NCBI RefSeq assembly: GCF_040529045.1
Contig: NZ_CP131914.1
Location: forward strand, 3,952,501 to 4,016,500
Source: Xanthomonas indica
GTDB taxonomy: Bacteria; Pseudomonadota; Gammaproteobacteria; Xanthomonadales; Xanthomonadaceae
Reading direction: 5' to 3'
DNA: 64,000 bases
Shown here piece by piece: positions 1-8,146 of this stretch. The stretch's first letter is position 1. Each line of letters begins with the position of its first letter. The position numbers and the translations under genes were made by a program. The notes under the pieces are model-generated. The model saw only the letters and a program-made list of their open reading frames with translations, did no database searches and was not told the DNA's origin.

Positions 1-149
1 GCCCGGAAGGCGGCTGGTCGCCGCGCGACCGCGCCACGCTGGAGGCGGCCGGCTTCGTCGGCCTGCGCCTGGGGCCGCGCATCCTGCGCACCGAAACCGC
101 CGGCCTGGCCGCGATCGCGGCGCTGCAGGCGCATCACGGCGACTTGTGA
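1..149 (+). CDS. rsmE: RsmE 16S rRNA m3U1498 methyltransferase, C-terminal fragment
   Basis: Only the last 48 residues and the stop codon are inside the window; the gene begins to the left. The readable part starts PEGGW, then LGPRILRTETAGLAAIAALQ, and ends GDL. This is the SPOUT-fold C-terminus of RsmE, where the GPEGG and LGxRILRxETA segments form the knotted S-adenosylmethionine pocket. The enzyme methylates N3 of U1498 in 16S rRNA. Nothing is unusual in the visible part. The identification rests on these two motifs, which are highly characteristic of the family. Confidence 0.85.
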   Translation, partial: PEGGWSPRDRATLEAAGFVGLRLGPRILRTETAGLAAIAALQAHHGDL

Positions 150-624
150 GTTCGCGCACGCCGCAATGTAGGCGGCGACGCCGCGCCGGAGGCGCCACAG
201 GCATTGGCGTGCCACCGGACGCGACGCGATGCCATCGGACCTCCGTCGGCGTCCTTCCTTCTTATATGTAGCGACACGGGCGCAGCCGCCCACCTGGACT
301 GCAGCCCACCCAGTCAAGAACGGCGAATCATCGGCTCATGCCGAAGCTAGCCTGCCCTGCGGGGCGATGCGTCGGGCGCCTTTCATCACCACGGCCAGCG
401 CACACACGTAGGAGCGGCTTCAGCCGCGACCAGGCTTCCCAGGAAGTCCGCCGCGGCTGAAGCCGCTCCTACAGGACACTTCCCGTTGCTGCCAGGCACG
501 CCCTGTAGGCGCGATGCGGCAGCGCAAGCGCCGGCATGCACTAGAGATCAAAGCCTGCGGGATGCACTCGCACGCACGCCGACCGCAGGACGCGGCCTGT
601 GCCGGCGCGACCGGACCCAGCGCC
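150..624. other. Intergenic stretch without a recognisable gene
   Basis: This is a convergent gap between rsmE and glk. Short open frames on both strands show no family motif and no convincing ribosome binding site. The only structured feature is an inverted pair of the common palindromic repeat at 408-472, which may serve as a shared terminator. Confidence 0.6.
408..472. repeat. Inverted pair of REP-like repeat, family A
   Basis: A copy containing GGAGCGGCTTCAGCCGC runs forward at 408-430 and its reverse complement lies at 451-472, about 20 bp apart. Each copy is itself a stem (GCGGC/GCCGC), and the pair can fold into one long hairpin. The same unit recurs at 13393, 19851, 20001, 27782 and 48899. 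Confidence 0.85.
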
Positions 625-1647
625 TCAGTCGCGCTGCTGCAGGAACCAGTTCGCCGCGCCGATCACCCCAAGCTGGCCGTGTTCGACCAGCTTCACCGGG
701 ATCTGCTCCAGCGCCGGCCGCATCGCACCCTTGTTCAAGTAGCGCTCGACGAAACTGCTCGCGGACAGGAACGCGCCGATCTGCGGCAGGAAGCCGCCGG
801 CCAGGTAGATGCCGCCCTGCACGCCGTACAGCAGCGCCATGTCGCCGACCACGCTGCCAAGCAGGCCGCAGAACGCCGACAGCGCCTCGTGCGCGAGCGG
901 ATCGTCGCCGGCCAGCGCCGCCGCGGTGATGTCGCTCGGCGCGGCATGCGTGGGCGTGGCACCACGCAGGTCGCACAGCACGCGATACAGATTGAGCAGA
1001 CCGGGGCCGGACAGGAAATGCTCCACCGGCACATAGGAACGGTCGCGCAACAAGCGCTGCGCCAACGCCAGTTCCAGATCGTTGCCGACCGGCAGCGCGG
1101 CATGGCCGGCCTCGGTGGCCAGCACCACCGCGCCGCCGTGGGTCGGAATCCACACCGCGGCACCGAGGCCGGTGCCCGGGCCGATCACCAAGGCCGGCCC
1201 ACGCTGCGCCTTGCGCGGCCCGGCCAGATGCAGCACTTCGCTGGCGTCCATCGACGCCGCCGCATACGCCACCGCTTCGAAATCGTTGACCAGGGGCAGC
1301 GCCGTCAGTCCCAGGCGTTCACGAATCTCCGGCGGCGACAGCGTCCACGGCAAATTGGTGGTGATGACGCGCCCGTCCTCGAGTGCATAACCGGCGCTGG
1401 CGATCACGCCGCGGGTCGGCTTCGGCCCCTGCACCTGATCGAGGAATTCGCCAATGATCTCGGCCAGACCGGGATAGTCGGCGCAGCGGTATTTGCGGTA
1501 GTCCAGTACATCGACGGCCGGCGCAGAGTCGGCGCCGGCAGCGCGTGCGACCAGGCCGATCCGGACATGGGTTCCGCCGACATCGGCAGCAATGAAAGGC
1601 TCGGCGCGCGGCACGGCCGCTGCCACTGATGAACTGCTTGCGGACAC
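625..1647 (-). CDS. glk: Glucokinase (Glk/PF02685 family)
   Basis: This 340-residue cytoplasmic kinase is predicted to phosphorylate glucose to glucose-6-phosphate. Family signs are the phosphate loop FIAADVGGTHVRIGL near residue 17, NLPWTLSP, VNDFEAVAYA, VIGPGTGLGAAVW, and EAGHAALPVG. A GTG start at 1647 is chosen because GGGAGAAG lies just upstream and the length then fits the ~335-residue family. The open frame runs on to 2079, but that extension has no homologous look and would cover the operator. The gene is divergent from the TonB receptor and shares its regulatory region, which suggests co-control with glycan uptake. A glucokinase gene next to nix genes fits a role in using released hexoses. 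Confidence 0.85.
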   Translation of the reverse strand: MSASSSSVAAAVPRAEPFIAADVGGTHVRIGLVARAAGADSAPAVDVLDYRKYRCADYPGLAEIIGEFLDQVQGPKPTRGVIASAGYALEDGRVITTNLPWTLSPPEIRERLGLTALPLVNDFEAVAYAAASMDASEVLHLAGPRKAQRGPALVIGPGTGLGAAVWIPTHGGAVVLATEAGHAALPVGNDLELALAQRLLRDRSYVPVEHFLSGPGLLNLYRVLCDLRGATPTHAAPSDITAAALAGDDPLAHEALSAFCGLLGSVVGDMALLYGVQGGIYLAGGFLPQIGAFLSASSFVERYLNKGAMRPALEQIPVKLVEHGQLGVIGAANWFLQQRD

Positions 1648-1713
1648 GTCTTCTCCCGTTGCGCCAGAGCAGGCGCGCGCCGATTCGGCCGATTGATCGA
1701 TCGAGTGTCCGAC

Positions 1714-1737
1714 CACCTTGACAACGTTGTCAAGGTG
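1714..1737. promoter_or_regulatory. Perfect 24-bp palindrome, LacI-type operator candidate
   Basis: Two exact 12-bp half-sites meet at a central CG; the core is TTGACAACGTTGTCAA. A central CpG palindrome is typical of LacI-family operators and similar in form to the NagQ boxes described for X. campestris GlcNAc genes (recalled from the literature, not compared here). It lies 67 bp upstream of the glk start, and its TTGACA could double as a -35 element on either strand. Confidence 0.65.
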
Positions 1738-2072
1738 AAATTCACCGGTTCGTCGTTTTGTCTTCACCACGTCGCTTTCTTGTGGGTGATCGCCTGGCGC
1801 TCCGGAGGGTCGGTCGCGTTGCCCGTTGCATGGGTGAACATCCGTCGCAAAATTTCGCCGCATCGCACAAATTTTTGCCACATGCGGGGCAAGCCCGCAG
1901 ACCTCGCCGCGCCGGGGCCTGTCGGCCACAACGACGGTGGCGCCACCAGCTTCCGGCATGTTTTCTTTTGTAGACAAGCACCTAGACCAGCCCGCGGACA
2001 CCCTGTGAAAGCCAGCAGAAAGATGCCGCGGCGAGCCTTGCTTGCAATCGTCAAAACCGCGTGAAACGGGTG

Positions 2073-2087
2073 TTGACAACGCTGTCA
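2073..2087. promoter_or_regulatory. Second LacI-type operator candidate overlapping a -35 box
   Basis: The core TGACAACGCTGTCA at 2074-2087 differs from the palindrome at 1714-1737 by one base. TTGACA at 2073-2078 could be a -35 for the receptor gene, though no good -10 follows. The rest of 1648-2520 holds no gene I can support; the receptor would then have a leader of about 400 bases. Confidence 0.5.
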
Positions 2088-2520
2088 GCGCTACGACAGA
2101 CTCGGCTCACACAAGTTTTACAACTTCAAGACATGCCACGTTCAGGGGATTCAGATACAGCGACGCATCGCCGCTCCTCCCGCGCCAAGTGGCAGGACGC
2201 GCGCTGACGCCGCAATCGGCATCCCCCGAATCGCGAGACCACGCCCGCGCCGGGCACGGACGCAGCCGCGCCCGGACCAGGCAGCAGGTGCACTGCTTCA
2301 TTGCTGGACTTGGTTGTTACCTGCAGGAACACAGGAAGAACCGGCGCCCTCGATGCCGCCGGTTGGCTACTTCCGCGTCAGCGACCGGACGACGCGCATC
2401 GAGATGCGATCCGCGCAGCGCCACCAGGCGCGGCGCCCATCCACAAGGCCGGGCAGCGGCCAGCACGCCGGAACATCGGTTGGCACCTCATGCCCAAGTA
2501 CTCACCCAGAGGTTTAGCCA

Positions 2521-5181
2521 ATGAATAGCCGCACCACGACCTTAGCCATCAGCATCATGGCCGCGCTGTACCTGTCCGGTAACGCCGCCGCGCAGGAAGC
2601 GCCCGCTCCCGCCAACGCGGATTCCAAGAACGTCCAGCAGTTGGATGCCATCACCGTCACCGGCTACCGCGCCTCGCTGGAGAAGAGCCAGTCGGTGAAG
2701 CGCTCGGCCAACTCCATCGTCGATGCGATCAGCGCCGAAGACATCGGCAAGTTCCCGGACACCAACGCCGCCGAGTCGCTGGCGCACCTGCCGGGCATCA
2801 GCGTGGACCGCCAGTTCGGCGAAGGCGAGAAGGTCAGCATCAACGGCACCGACCCGGCGCTGAACCGCGTGCTGCTCAATGGCCAGACCATCGCCTCGGG
2901 CGACTGGGGCGGCAACCCGACCGACACCAGCGGCCGTACCTTCAACTACACCCTGCTGTCGCCGGAAATCATCGGCCTGATGGAGGTCTACAAGACCCCG
3001 GAAGCGCGCATCGACGAAGGCTCGATCGGCGGCACCGTGATCGTGCACACCCGCAAGCCGCTGGACCTGCCGAAGAACACCATCCGCGGCTCGATCGGCT
3101 ACAACTACAACGACCGTTCGGAAGAAGGCAATCCGCGCGGCTCGGCGCTGTGGAGCTGGAAGAACGACGACGAGACCTTCGGCGCGTTGATCTCCGCCAC
3201 CCACGACAAGCAGGACCTGTCGCGCGCCGGCATCGAGTTCTTCGGCTACAACACCGGCTCGGGCATCTCGCCGACCGCCAACATCTCCGGCGACGGTGGT
3301 AACGTCGCGACCGCCAAGATCCCGGTCGGCATCAACAGCGCCTTCTTCCAGCAGACCCGCGAGCGCAACGGCCTGCAGGGCGCGCTGCAGTGGAAGCCGA
3401 ACGATCAGAACGAGTTCAACCTGACCGGCATCTACATCAAGGGCAAGTACAACAACTTCAGCGAATCGCGCTACGTCTGCCCGGGCTGCGGCGATCAGGA
3501 CAAGATCACCAGCGCCACGGTGCAGAACGGCTACATCACCCAGGCCACGGTCACCGATGGCGCCGGCAACGGCAAGCAGCCGTATGCGCAGCTGGATACC
3601 AACTACCGCGAAAGCACCGTCACCACCAAGAGCCTGAACCTGCGCCACGACTTCTATGGCGACAAGTGGGTGTTCACCACCCAGGCCGGCACCACCGAGG
3701 CCACCGGCGGCAAGAACCCCGAGTACCTGATGAAGTTCCTGCTGAAGGACGGTGGCTACAACTTCGGTTACGACGGCAGCCACACCGACGTCAACTACGA
3801 CAACGGCAGCGCCGCCAACTGGGGCCTGGTCGGTTCGCCGGCCGGCCTGGACGCCGGCTCCACCGATGCGTCGGCGATGCAGGCCGGCGGCATCTATTAC
3901 GCCAAGAGCACGGACAAGGAGAAGTACTTCCAGTTCGATGCCGCGCGCGATCTGGACTGGGGTCCGCTGAACAAGCTGCAGGTCGGCTACAAGTACATCA
4001 ACCACGACAACGGCGTCGACGCCCGCGGCAACCGCATCAACACCACCGATGCGATCTCGCTGACCGACTTCAGCCCCGGCACCACCCCGAGCGGCCTGTA
4101 CGACGGTCTGGGTGCCAGCGGCGACCTGACCAACTGGTCGACCGCCAACCTCAACTCGGTGATCAGCTACCTGCGCGGCCAGCCGCAGGGTCCATACAAG
4201 ATCGACTACGGCTCCTCGTTCGACGTCAAGGAAATCACCAGCGACCTGTACGCGCAGTTGAACTTCGAGTCGGGCGCGTGGCGCGGCAACCTGGGTGTGC
4301 GCTATGTGGACACCAAGGACAAGTCGCTGTACTGGCAGAGCAATGACGGCGGCGCCACCTACAATCAGACGCAGGTGACCAAGCAGTACTACAAGCCGCT
4401 GCCGAGCTTCAACCTGGCCTACGATCTGGACACCGACAAGGTGCTGCGCTTCTCCGTGGCCAAGGTGATGGCACGTCCGCGCTACGGCGACCTGGCCGGT
4501 TCGTTCACCATCAACAGCAGCAACGGCAACCTGACCGCCAGCGGCGGCAATCCGGACCTGAAGCCCTACGAGTCGACCAACTACGATCTGGCCGCCGAGT
4601 GGTACTTCGCGCCGTCCAGCATGCTGTCGGCGGAACTGTTCTACCGCGACATCAGCTCGTACATCGTCACCACCACCACGCAGCAGCAGCTGACCGACGC
4701 GGTGTCCGGGGTGAGCGGCCTGTACTCGGTGAGCTCGCCGATCAACGCTTCCGACGCCAAGGTCAAGGGCGCCTCGCTGAACTACCAGCAGGCGTTCGGC
4801 TACGGCTTCGGCCTGCAGGCGAACTACACCTACGCCACCGCCGACGCCAGCACCGGCCTGAACCTGCCGTACCTGTCGAAGAACACCTACAACGTGATCC
4901 CCTACTGGGAAAACGGTCCGTGGATGGTGCGCCTGAACTACAGCTACCGCTCCAAGTACTTCACCCAGGTCGGCCGCCTGAACTCGCAGGTGTTCACCGA
5001 CGAGTACAAGCAGTTGGATCTGACCGCCTCGTACGAGGTCAACGACTGGATGAGCGTGAGCTTCAGCGCGACCAACCTGCTCGACTCGACCTACTACTGG
5101 TACAACGAGGTCAAGTACGCGCCGATCGGCATGTACAAGAACGGCCGCGGCTACCAGGCGCAGCTGAACTTCAAGTTCTGA
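2521..5181 (+). CDS. TonB-dependent receptor for oligosaccharide uptake
   Basis: This 886-residue outer-membrane receptor has a Sec signal peptide (about residues 1-24, ending AAAQEAP). A TonB-box-like ITVTGYR follows near residue 45. The plug contains SIVDAISAEDIGKFPDTNAA, the hallmark of the proteobacterial TIGR01782 receptor group. A long beta-barrel ends in the terminal phenylalanine of LNFKF. Such receptors import oligosaccharides too large for porins, using TonB energy. The gene opens the N-glycan cluster and lies 99 bp upstream of the GH29 gene, with a stable hairpin between them. The substrate is inferred from context to be an N-glycan fragment. The start has AGAGG about 10 bases upstream. 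Confidence 0.9.
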   Translation: MNSRTTTLAISIMAALYLSGNAAAQEAPAPANADSKNVQQLDAITVTGYRASLEKSQSVKRSANSIVDAISAEDIGKFPDTNAAESLAHLPGISVDRQFGEGEKVSINGTDPALNRVLLNGQTIASGDWGGNPTDTSGRTFNYTLLSPEIIGLMEVYKTPEARIDEGSIGGTVIVHTRKPLDLPKNTIRGSIGYNYNDRSEEGNPRGSALWSWKNDDETFGALISATHDKQDLSRAGIEFFGYNTGSGISPTANISGDGGNVATAKIPVGINSAFFQQTRERNGLQGALQWKPNDQNEFNLTGIYIKGKYNNFSESRYVCPGCGDQDKITSATVQNGYITQATVTDGAGNGKQPYAQLDTNYRESTVTTKSLNLRHDFYGDKWVFTTQAGTTEATGGKNPEYLMKFLLKDGGYNFGYDGSHTDVNYDNGSAANWGLVGSPAGLDAGSTDASAMQAGGIYYAKSTDKEKYFQFDAARDLDWGPLNKLQVGYKYINHDNGVDARGNRINTTDAISLTDFSPGTTPSGLYDGLGASGDLTNWSTANLNSVISYLRGQPQGPYKIDYGSSFDVKEITSDLYAQLNFESGAWRGNLGVRYVDTKDKSLYWQSNDGGATYNQTQVTKQYYKPLPSFNLAYDLDTDKVLRFSVAKVMARPRYGDLAGSFTINSSNGNLTASGGNPDLKPYESTNYDLAAEWYFAPSSMLSAELFYRDISSYIVTTTTQQQLTDAVSGVSGLYSVSSPINASDAKVKGASLNYQQAFGYGFGLQANYTYATADASTGLNLPYLSKNTYNVIPYWENGPWMVRLNYSYRSKYFTQVGRLNSQVFTDEYKQLDLTASYEVNDWMSVSFSATNLLDSTYYWYNEVKYAPIGMYKNGRGYQAQLNFKF

Positions 5182-5191
5182 TGTAGCACCG

Positions 5192-5221
5192 GCGCGCCAC
5201 CGTCCCTCCACGGTGGCGCGC
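5192..5221 (+). terminator. Strong hairpin between receptor and nixE-like gene
   Basis: A perfect 11-bp stem (GCGCGCCACCG/CGGTGGCGCGC) with an 8-base loop is followed by TGTTT. The short T-run suggests a leaky terminator or a 3'-end stabiliser, which would leave the receptor mRNA more abundant than the downstream hydrolases. Confidence 0.6.
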
Positions 5222-5280
5222 TGTTTCGTGTCCGGCGCGGCGGCGCCGGCATCGTCTTCTGCAACAAGGAGTGCCGTTCC

Positions 5281-6975
5281 ATGACGACCGAGACCCGCCC
5301 CCGTGCGGACCGACCCCGCCACGCCGGAGCCGCACGCCAGACCCTGGCCAGCGCGCTGGCCCTCATTCTTGCGCTGACGGCCCTGCCCGCCGGCGCCGCG
5401 GACGCGCCGTCGCCAACCGCGCCCACCGCCACCACCCTCAGTCCGGAACAGATCGACCAGCAGTGGCTGCAGGCCACCGCCAAGTACGCGCCCGAACGCG
5501 CGCGCCTGGTGCGCGAAGCCAACGATGGCGCGCGCGGCGGACCGTTCCGACCCGACTGGACCTCGCTCAAGCAGTACCGCTCGCCGTCCTGGTACGACAA
5601 CGCCAAGTTCGGCATCTTCATCCATTGGGGCGTGTTCTCGGTGCCGGCCTTCGGCAACGAGTGGTACTCGCGCAACATGTACCAGCAGGGCAGCAAGGAC
5701 TACCTGCATCACCGCGAGACCTACGGCCCGCAGTCGCGCTTCGGCTACAAGGACCTGATCCCGCTGTTCACCGCGCCCAAGTTCGATCCGCAGGCCTGGG
5801 CCACGCTGTTCCGCGAATCCGGCGCCCGTTACGTGGTGCCGGTGGCCGAGCACCACGACGGCTTCGCGATGTACGACTCGCAGCTGTCGGACTGGACCGC
5901 GGTCAAGATGGGTCCCAAGCGCGACGTGATCGGCGAGCTGTCCAAGGCGATCCGCGCGCAGGGCCTGCATTTCGGCCTGTCCTCGCACCGCGCCGAGCAC
6001 GACTGGTTCTTCGACGGCGGTCGCCAGTTCGACTCCGACGTCAACGACCCGCGCTACGCCGGCCTGTACGGCCCGGCACAGGTCCGCCTGCCGGGCAAGG
6101 ACGACGCCGACGTCACCAACGACTGGACGCCGGTGTCGCAGGCCTGGCTGGACGACTGGCTGGCGCGCACCACCGAGCTGATCGACCGCTACGACCCGGA
6201 CCTGATCTATTTCGACTGGTGGATCGCGCACCCGACCTTCCGCGGCACGCTGCCGACCATGCTCTCGTACTACTACAACCATGGCGCCGCCAAGGGCGGC
6301 GTGGTGGTGAACTACAAGCTCGGTGCCTTCCCCGAAGGTGCCGGCACGCTCGATATCGAGCGCGGCCAGCTCACCGGCATCCATCCCACCCACTGGCAGA
6401 CCGATACCTCGGTCAGCAACGCCTCGTGGGGCTATGTCGAGAACGACACCTACAAGACGCCGACCTTCATCATCCACATGCTGGTGGACGTGGTCAGCAA
6501 GAACGGCAACCTGATGCTCAACATCGGGCCGCGCGCCGACGGTTCGATCCCGGACACCGAACGCGCGATCCTGCTGTCGATCGGCACGTGGCTCAAGACC
6601 AACGGCGAGGCGATCTACGACAGCACGCCGTGGCGCACCTACGGCGAAGGCCCCACCGAAGTGGTCGGCGGCACCTTCCAGGACACCAAGACCAAGCCCT
6701 ACACGCCCGAGGATTTCCGCTTCACCACCGGCCACGGCGCGCTGTATGCGATCGAGCTGGGCTGGCCGGCCGACGGCCAGGCCGTTATCCGCTCGCTCAA
6801 GCCGGCCGACGGCGTGCGTGGCGTCACCCTGCTCGCCAGCGGCAAGCCGGTGCCGTTCGAGCAGCGCGCCGACGGCCTGCACCTGCGCCTGCCGGCCAAG
6901 CCGGCAGGCGAACACGCCTACGTGTTCCGCATCGACCTGTCCTCCCCCACCCCGCCAACGGATCCCTCCCGATGA
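5281..6975 (+). CDS. nixE: GH29 alpha-L-fucosidase (NixE-like)
   Basis: This 564-residue protein has a long N-terminal signal region (hydrophobic segment about residues 22-39, cleavage near AGAADAP), so it is probably periplasmic. Family GH29 is indicated by WYDNAKFGIFIHWGVFSVP, EHHDGFAMYDS, and LIYFDWW. Asp312 in YFDWW is the likely nucleophile. The C-terminus carries a small beta-sandwich. It should remove core alpha-1,3-fucose from plant N-glycans; the linkage is inference. AAGGAG at 5266-5271 precedes the ATG. The stop overlaps the start of the GH18 gene by 4 bp (ATGA), which suggests translational coupling. The symbol rests on the family order matching the described nix cluster. Confidence 0.85.
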   Translation: MTTETRPRADRPRHAGAARQTLASALALILALTALPAGAADAPSPTAPTATTLSPEQIDQQWLQATAKYAPERARLVREANDGARGGPFRPDWTSLKQYRSPSWYDNAKFGIFIHWGVFSVPAFGNEWYSRNMYQQGSKDYLHHRETYGPQSRFGYKDLIPLFTAPKFDPQAWATLFRESGARYVVPVAEHHDGFAMYDSQLSDWTAVKMGPKRDVIGELSKAIRAQGLHFGLSSHRAEHDWFFDGGRQFDSDVNDPRYAGLYGPAQVRLPGKDDADVTNDWTPVSQAWLDDWLARTTELIDRYDPDLIYFDWWIAHPTFRGTLPTMLSYYYNHGAAKGGVVVNYKLGAFPEGAGTLDIERGQLTGIHPTHWQTDTSVSNASWGYVENDTYKTPTFIIHMLVDVVSKNGNLMLNIGPRADGSIPDTERAILLSIGTWLKTNGEAIYDSTPWRTYGEGPTEVVGGTFQDTKTKPYTPEDFRFTTGHGALYAIELGWPADGQAVIRSLKPADGVRGVTLLASGKPVPFEQRADGLHLRLPAKPAGEHAYVFRIDLSSPTPPTDPSR

Positions 6976-8027
6976 TGAAGCGTTTCGCAGGGCTGCTGTT
7001 CGCCCTCGCCCTGGCCTGCGCCCCGGCCATGGCCAAGAACCCGACTGCGCTGTTCTATCTGATGAACACGCAGAAATCGACCAATTCGTTCCTGGCCCAC
7101 CTCGACAAGATCGATGTGGTGGTGCCGACCTGGTACGGCGTGGACCAGAGCGGCCTGGTCAACGGCACCCCGAACCTGTACCTGTACGAGATCGCCAAGC
7201 AGCACAAGCTGCGGGTGATGCCGATCCTGTCGATGACCGCCGGCCGCGACGGCTTCCACAAGCTGCTGCACGACGAGGACGCCAAGCAGCGCATGATCGC
7301 CGCGCTGCTGATCCACGGCCGCAAGCACGGCTATTACGGCTTCCAGTTCGATTTCGAGAGCATCGCCTGGACCGACCGCGACGCCTACTCGCTGATGGTC
7401 AAGCAGACCGCCGAGGCGCTGCACAAGGCCGGTTTCAAGCTGTCGGTGGCGGTGGTGCCGAACGCACCGGGCTATGCCGAGGGCGGCGCATTCGCCAAGT
7501 GGATGTGGGAGTACTGGCGCGGCGCCTACGACCTCAAGGCGCTGAGCGCCTCGGCCGACCTGATCAGCCTGATGACCTACGACCAGCACACCCGCTGGAC
7601 CACGCCCGGCCCGGTGGACGGCATGGTGTGGATGAAGAAGCACCTGGACTACGCGCTGACCCAGGTGCCGAAGGACAAGCTGTCGCTGGGCATCGCCACC
7701 TATGGCTACCGCTGGTACACCGGCAATCCGGTCAAGCCCGACGGCACCGAAGCCTCCAACATCACCGCCGACTACATCGACGCCGACGAGTCGTTCCCGC
7801 TGGCGGTGGAGCAGAACGCCACCGTGCAATGGGATCCGGTGGAGCAGGAGTCGTGGTTCTATTTCTACCGCGACGACATGCGCGAATGGGTGTTCCGCCC
7901 GGACGCGCGCAGCTTCCGCGCCCGCTACGACCTGGTCAAACAGTACGGCCTGGAAGGCTTCAGTTGCTGGGTGCTGGGCGCCGAAGATCCCAAGGTCTGG
8001 GACGAACTGCCGACCGCGGCGCGCTGA
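6972..8027 (+). CDS. nixF: GH18 glycosidase, endo-beta-N-acetylglucosaminidase-like (NixF-like)
   Basis: This 351-residue exported protein has a clear signal peptide (MMKRFAGLLFALALACAPAMA). The GH18 barrel is shown by GYYGFQFDFESI, a variant of the DxxDxDxE motif, with Asp127 and Glu129 as the predicted catalytic pair. SLMTYDQHTRWTTPGP and the late GFSCWVLGAEDP also fit the fold. GH18 uses the substrate N-acetyl group in catalysis. In this setting it could cut the chitobiose core (GlcNAc-beta-1,4-GlcNAc), but activity cannot be read from sequence. The first Asp of the canonical motif is replaced by aromatic or Gln residues. The ATG at 6972 overlaps the GH29 stop. Confidence 0.82.
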   Translation: MMKRFAGLLFALALACAPAMAKNPTALFYLMNTQKSTNSFLAHLDKIDVVVPTWYGVDQSGLVNGTPNLYLYEIAKQHKLRVMPILSMTAGRDGFHKLLHDEDAKQRMIAALLIHGRKHGYYGFQFDFESIAWTDRDAYSLMVKQTAEALHKAGFKLSVAVVPNAPGYAEGGAFAKWMWEYWRGAYDLKALSASADLISLMTYDQHTRWTTPGPVDGMVWMKKHLDYALTQVPKDKLSLGIATYGYRWYTGNPVKPDGTEASNITADYIDADESFPLAVEQNATVQWDPVEQESWFYFYRDDMREWVFRPDARSFRARYDLVKQYGLEGFSCWVLGAEDPKVWDELPTAAR

Positions 8028-8146
8028 GCGGTCGCACGATCGCGATGCGACACAGGAGGCATGCGGCGCGCGCCGAACGCGCCGCGCTCACCTCAGGCTA
8101 CCCCGCAGCCTCTACGATACGCATCTCGATCGCTTGAGGTAGACCG

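Noticed and set aside
1648-2079. N-terminal extension of glucokinase up to an ATG at 2079
   Set aside because: It would make the protein 144 residues too long and cover the palindromic operator; the GTG at 1647 has a good ribosome binding site.
2542-6915. 1457-residue open frame on the minus strand across receptor and GH29
   Set aside because: It is the antisense shadow of GC-rich genes with strong motifs; composition is Val/Arg/Gly/Ala noise without domains.
5271-8027. Apparent fusion of a frame under GH29 with GH18
   Set aside because: The upstream part is out-of-frame GH29 sequence; the GH18 signal peptide begins at 6972.
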